Below, piece after piece: positions 60,530 to 64,000 of a stretch of 64,000 nucleotides of DNA. The translations under genes were made by a program, and so were the position numbers. Origin of the DNA: JAHRVQ01 sp046290215 (lineage in GTDB: Bacteria > Pseudomonadota > Gammaproteobacteria > Pseudomonadales > Azotimanducaceae); contig JBKAGC010000001.1 of NCBI GenBank assembly GCA_046290215.1, forward strand, positions 1 through 64,000, given 5' to 3'. Each line of letters starts with the position of its first letter. The first letter of the stretch is position 1. The notes beneath the pieces are model-generated. The model was not told the origin of the DNA. It saw nothing but the letters and a program-made list of their open reading frames with translations, and ran no database searches.

Positions 60530-62785
60530 TTACGCCGCATCATCCTGCTTATTTGCGTCTTGCAGGGCTTTCAAAATCCGCGGTGGCGACATGGGCACCT
60601 GGTACATACGCACACCTACCGCGTTCGAGACCGCATTGGCAATCGCACCCAGCGGCGGCACGATCGAGGTTTCGCCAACGCCGCGAATACCGTATGGATG
60701 ATTCGGGTTAGGAATCTCCAAAATCTTGGTATCAATGGATGGCAGGTCAGAACACACCGGAATGCGGTAATCCAGGAAGCCAGCATTTTGTAGCAGACCA
60801 TCGTCACCGTAGATGTATTCCTCGTTCAAGGCCCAACCAATACCTTGCGCCGCAGCACCCTGGAATTGTCCTTCCACATAGTCCGGGTGAATGGCTTTAC
60901 CAGCATCCTGCACCACGGTGTAACGAAGGATTTCAGTACGACCGGTTTCTGGGTCCACTTCAACGTCCACAATGTGGCTAGCAAAGGACACACCGGCACC
61001 ATCGGCGGTGGCTTCATGGTGACCAGCAATGGGGCCACCGGTGTTGCCTGCCTTGGCGGCAATTTCTTTTAAACTCAAAGGTGGCAAGTTGCCATGCTCA
61101 GCACCAACCGCGCGGGCTTCACCGTCCTTCCACTCCACAGCTTCAACGGGGATTTGCCACATTTTCGCGGCACGAGACTTGAGAATCTCAATGGCATCCC
61201 GGGCGGCAAAAATCGCGGCCATACCGGATGAGAACGTACCACGACTCCCCTCAGTAGTATCGTTATGACCCAGCGATGAGGTATCACCAATGCTGGTTTT
61301 CACCTGATCGTACGGGATACCCAGCTCTTCGGCGGCAATCAAGGCCAACGAAGCGCGCGCACCACCCACATCAATGGTACCCACCGTGAGGTTTACTGAG
61401 CCATCCTGGCCAATGTTTAAATCGCAGCAGGTCTGGCCACCAATGTTAAACCAGAAACCACAGGCCACGCCGCGGCCCTGGTTTTTGCCCAGCTTGGCTT
61501 TCATGTGTGGATGATTGCGCACAGCTTCGAGGGTTGGCTCAATACCAATTGGCCCCCAAACGGGGCCGTAAGGTGCCAGGGTACCTTCGCGGGCCACGTT
61601 CTTTAAACGCAGCTCAACAGGGTCCATACCTATTTCTTTCGCTACCTGGTCAATGGTGCTTTCCACGCCAAAAGCCATCATCGGCGCAGACGGTGCGCGA
61701 TAAGCGGCAACCTTAGGCCGGTTACATAACACGTTAACGCCAATGGCCTTGTTGTTGGCAATGTTGTAACAGGCAAAGGCTGTCATACCGCCAAGAGTGC
61801 CCCAGATACCTGGGAAGGCGCCGCCCATATAACGACATTCGGCGCGAGCGGCGACAATGGTGCCGTCCTTTTTCGCACCAATTTTAATATCCATCGAAGT
61901 GGAACAGGTGGGGCCAGAGGCTTTAAACACTTCCTCGCGGCTCATGACCATTTTCACTGGACGATTCGCCTTACGGGACAATGCCAGAGCAATGGGTTCC
62001 ATCCACACGTGGGTTTTACCACCAAAACCACCACCAATCTCTGAAGAGGTGACTTTTAACTTGGCCACATCCATACCCAGCAGTTCGGCACAGGTATTGC
62101 GATATGAGAAGTGCCCCTGTGTGGTCACCCAGAGTTCGCCAGTACCATCAGGACTCACGCTCGCCAAACAGGCATGGGGTTCAATATACCCCTGGTGAGT
62201 CTGGCCAGTTTTGTAACTGCGCTCGACAATCACATCGGCTTCCTTAAATCCTGCATCCACATCACCATGGCCGAACTCGGCTTTTGACATCAGGTTCGCT
62301 GGCTGACCTTCTTTGGCGTAACGAGGCTGAACCGCAGGCGCATCTGGTTTAAGCGCTTCATCCACGTCGGTAACATGGGGCAGCTTCTCGTAAGTAACCT
62401 TAATAAGTTTCAGCGCCTTTTTAGCCGTGGACTTATCAATGGCGGCAACCGCCGCCACCGCATGGCCGTCGTACAAAACGCGATCTCGCGCCATGCAGTT
62501 TTCTAACGTGTCATACAAACCGGCATTACCGTTGGTGAGATCTGGCAAATCGGCCGCTGTCACAATGGCTTTGACACCTTTGACCTTCTCGGCCTTGCTG
62601 GTGTCGATTTTTTTGATTTTGGCGTGAGCATGAGGCGAGCGCAGCATTAAGCTAGCAAGCTGACCCGGTGCATTCATGTCTGCGCCATAACGCGCTCGTC
62701 CGGTGACCTTGTCTAAACCGTCTGGACGCTTAACTCTGCTGCCAATAACTTTAAAGTCTTGACCTGTATATGATGAATCACCCAT
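60530..62785 (-). CDS. Xanthine dehydrogenase-family molybdenum hydroxylase, large subunit
   Basis: The molybdopterin-binding catalytic subunit (751 residues). Motifs are KVTGRARYGADM at the N-terminus, SSEIGGGFGGKTHVW near residue 249, AYRAPSAP near residue 357, and a C-terminal GVGETSIVPP with the likely catalytic Glu near residue 702. The active-site loop is not AYxCSFR, so this is not form I CO dehydrogenase. It acts with the adjacent iron-sulfur and FAD subunits to hydroxylate or oxidise an unidentified aldehyde or heterocycle. Confidence 0.93.
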   Translation of the reverse strand: MGDSSYTGQDFKVIGSRVKRPDGLDKVTGRARYGADMNAPGQLASLMLRSPHAHAKIKKIDTSKAEKVKGVKAIVTAADLPDLTNGNAGLYDTLENCMARDRVLYDGHAVAAVAAIDKSTAKKALKLIKVTYEKLPHVTDVDEALKPDAPAVQPRYAKEGQPANLMSKAEFGHGDVDAGFKEADVIVERSYKTGQTHQGYIEPHACLASVSPDGTGELWVTTQGHFSYRNTCAELLGMDVAKLKVTSSEIGGGFGGKTHVWMEPIALALSRKANRPVKMVMSREEVFKASGPTCSTSMDIKIGAKKDGTIVAARAECRYMGGAFPGIWGTLGGMTAFACYNIANNKAIGVNVLCNRPKVAAYRAPSAPMMAFGVESTIDQVAKEIGMDPVELRLKNVAREGTLAPYGPVWGPIGIEPTLEAVRNHPHMKAKLGKNQGRGVACGFWFNIGGQTCCDLNIGQDGSVNLTVGTIDVGGARASLALIAAEELGIPYDQVKTSIGDTSSLGHNDTTEGSRGTFSSGMAAIFAARDAIEILKSRAAKMWQIPVEAVEWKDGEARAVGAEHGNLPPLSLKEIAAKAGNTGGPIAGHHEATADGAGVSFASHIVDVEVDPETGRTEILRYTVVQDAGKAIHPDYVEGQFQGAAAQGIGWALNEEYIYGDDGLLQNAGFLDYRIPVCSDLPSIDTKILEIPNPNHPYGIRGVGETSIVPPLGAIANAVSNAVGVRMYQVPMSPPRILKALQDANKQDDAA

Positions 62786-62794
62786 GTTGGCCCC

Positions 62795-63292
62795 CTACTT
62801 CTTCTTAGATTTTTTGGCTTGCTTCTTCAGGTCCTTGGCAGCTGCCTGGACCGCTTTGACGATCTTGTCGTAGCCGGTGCAACGACATAGATTGCCAGCA
62901 AGCGCGTAGCGAATTTCTGTTTCTGTTGGGTCTGGATTCTCATCCAGCAATGCTTTAGCTGAAACCAGGAAACCTGGTGTGCAAATACCACATTGCAAGG
63001 CAGCGTTATTGATAAATTGCTCCTGCAGCGGGTGCAATTTTTCGCCGTCAGCCATACCTTCAACGGTAGTGATCTTGCGACCTTCTGCCTCAGCACCTAG
63101 CACCAGGCAAGAACACACAAGTTGACCGTCGAGGGTGATACTACAAGCGCCGCAATCTCCGGTGCCGCAGCCTTCTTTGGCACCCATCAGATTCAAACGA
63201 TCTCGCAATACATCCAGTAAGGATTCATCCGCAGGACAAACAAACTCCACCGGATCATCATTTACCGTGGTTGTTACATGTACTCCAGCCAT
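62795..63292 (-). CDS. Molybdenum hydroxylase 2Fe-2S subunit
   Basis: The small subunit with two [2Fe-2S] clusters: GCGTGDCGACSITLDG binds the first (ferredoxin-type) and CGICTPGFLV with LCRCTGYDKI the second. I start at the ATG at 63292 (165 residues), where GGAGG sits 8 bases upstream, not at 63334. It has an unusual Lys-rich C-terminal tail (KKQAKKSKKK). It transfers electrons from the molybdenum centre to FAD. Confidence 0.94.
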   Translation of the reverse strand: MAGVHVTTTVNDDPVEFVCPADESLLDVLRDRLNLMGAKEGCGTGDCGACSITLDGQLVCSCLVLGAEAEGRKITTVEGMADGEKLHPLQEQFINNAALQCGICTPGFLVSAKALLDENPDPTETEIRYALAGNLCRCTGYDKIVKAVQAAAKDLKKQAKKSKKK

Positions 63293-63293
63293 C

Positions 63294-64000
63294 TTACTTA
63301 CCTCCCGCTCTTTCATATGCAATCTTCGCTGCACGTTTTGCTAATACGCCCGCCACCTGCTGGCGATATTCTATTGTGCCTCGCTTATCATCAATTGGAT
63401 TACACGCAGCAGAACACGCTGCCGCAAGGGCTTCTAATGCCTCGTCGTCAAGCTTCGTGCCGACAATGGCCGCCGCGGCTTCTTTCACAAGGAGCGGCGT
63501 CGGCGCGACTGCACCCAGGGCAACCCGGGCCGAGGCAATCACGCCTTTGGCCAGGGTTAAGTTTACAGCCACACCCACCACAGCAATGTCCATTTCTGTT
63601 CTTGGTGTGAATCTCAAATAAGCATCCCCGGATTTGGGTTTCCTTGCCGGCAGCGTAATCGCTTCAATCACTTCGTCTTTGGCCAGGCTGGTTTTGCCCG
63701 GGCCAGTGATGATGTTTTCTACTGCGACCGTGCGACGCTTCTTGCCCACAACCACCGCCTTGGCGCCAGCAGCGATCATGGCAGGGACACTATCTGCAGC
63801 AGGGGACGCATTACAGAGGTTACCTGCCATGGTGCAACGACCCTGAATCTGATCAGAGCCAATTAAATTGGCCGCTTCAACCACACCGGGCCAGGCTTTT
63901 ACGAGCGCTTTGTTTTTACGTAACTGCGCACCAGGTACCGCGGATCCAATCTTGAAGCCAGAAGCTGTCTTTTTGATTTCGGTCATGGCTGGCACACGTT
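63294..64000 (-). CDS. Molybdenum hydroxylase FAD-binding subunit (5' end outside window)
   Basis: The middle and C-terminal part of the CoxM-type FAD subunit. GRCTMAGNLCNASPAADSVP is the FAD-domain signature, and the C-terminal domain follows (LRFTPRTEMDIAVVGVAVNL). The frame is open to the right edge and begins mid-domain (PAMTEIKKTASGF), so the ATG/GTG near 63995 is internal and about 55-60 residues are missing. It is the most upstream visible gene of the operon. Its stop is 1 base before the 2Fe-2S start. Confidence 0.92.
   Translation of the reverse strand, partial: RVPAMTEIKKTASGFKIGSAVPGAQLRKNKALVKAWPGVVEAANLIGSDQIQGRCTMAGNLCNASPAADSVPAMIAAGAKAVVVGKKRRTVAVENIITGPGKTSLAKDEVIEAITLPARKPKSGDAYLRFTPRTEMDIAVVGVAVNLTLAKGVIASARVALGAVAPTPLLVKEAAAAIVGTKLDDEALEALAAACSAACNPIDDKRGTIEYRQQVAGVLAKRAAKIAYERAGGK

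Noticed and set aside
60530..63995. CO dehydrogenase (CoxLSM)
   Set aside because: The large-subunit active-site loop is AYRAPSAP, not the AYxCSFR loop of form I CO dehydrogenase, so only a generic molybdenum hydroxylase call is justified.

Overview
The window reads as a chromosomal stretch of a motile gammaproteobacterium. The evidence is the flagellar gene order, the FleQ/FleS/FleR sigma-54 cascade of the Pseudomonas/Vibrio/Shewanella type, sigma-54 and sigma-28 promoter sequences placed as expected, and polar-flagellum style FlaG, FliD, FliS and FliT genes. The accessory genes (molybdenum hydroxylase, CaiB-type CoA transferase, thiolase, TauD dioxygenase) suit an aerobic, probably marine, heterotroph. 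I cannot name a genus from sequence alone. I saw no tRNA, rRNA, CRISPR array, prophage or intact insertion sequence.

Layout. Positions 1-15514, minus strand: cheR (cut by the window edge), cheW, cheA, a CheY-type regulator and a STAS protein follow directly on fliEFGHIJ; upstream lie fleR, fleS, fleQ, fliT and fliS. Positions 15718-20025, plus strand: a three-gene insert between fliS and fliD (TPR-methyltransferase, alpha/beta hydrolase with a frameshift, membrane diguanylate cyclase). Positions 20153-29603, minus: fliD, flaG and a giant flagellin of about 1,990 codons whose reading frame is broken near 28.2-28.4 kb. Positions 29909-34182, plus: a second FliT-like protein, a second TPR-methyltransferase, a cyclic-nucleotide-binding/rhodanese fusion and a DUF2855 protein. 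Positions 34642-41320, minus: flgL, flgK, flgJ, flgI, flgH. From 41.5 to 47.9 kb are small accessory genes: a double-glycine leader peptide, a zinc-ribbon membrane protein, an iron alcohol dehydrogenase, a two-domain AhpD-like protein interrupted by one in-frame TGA, a VOC protein, a lipoprotein, a DnaB-like protein and a GST, interspersed with copies of a short dispersed repeat. Positions 48050-54628 hold a MoxR/DUF58/DUF4350/SpoIIM/RDD membrane cluster. Positions 54807-64000 carry lipid/CoA metabolism genes, a Crp-family regulator, a dioxygenase and a molybdenum hydroxylase operon that runs off the right edge.

How the parts work together. FleQ, whose receiver domain lacks the phosphorylatable Asp, would switch on sigma-54 promoters that I can see before fleSR, before flgHIJKL and before the two plus-strand TPR-methyltransferase units; sigma-28 type promoters precede fliST and the flagellin. 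The filament proteins are unusually large: flagellin about 1,990, FliD 942 and FlgK 1,013 residues, all enlarged with similar beta-rich modules. The two TPR-methyltransferases and the extra FliT-like protein bracket the filament genes and sit in the flagellar regulon, so I infer a role in filament modification or export.

The most notable items are the AhpD-like gene whose TGA falls on the second Cys of the redox CxxC motif (a selenocysteine candidate), the methyltransferase pair, the shared filament modules, and the GG-leader peptide. Two small regions (about 28.2-28.4 kb and 34.2-34.6 kb) carry several frame changes in otherwise conserved genes and are probably local sequence errors.
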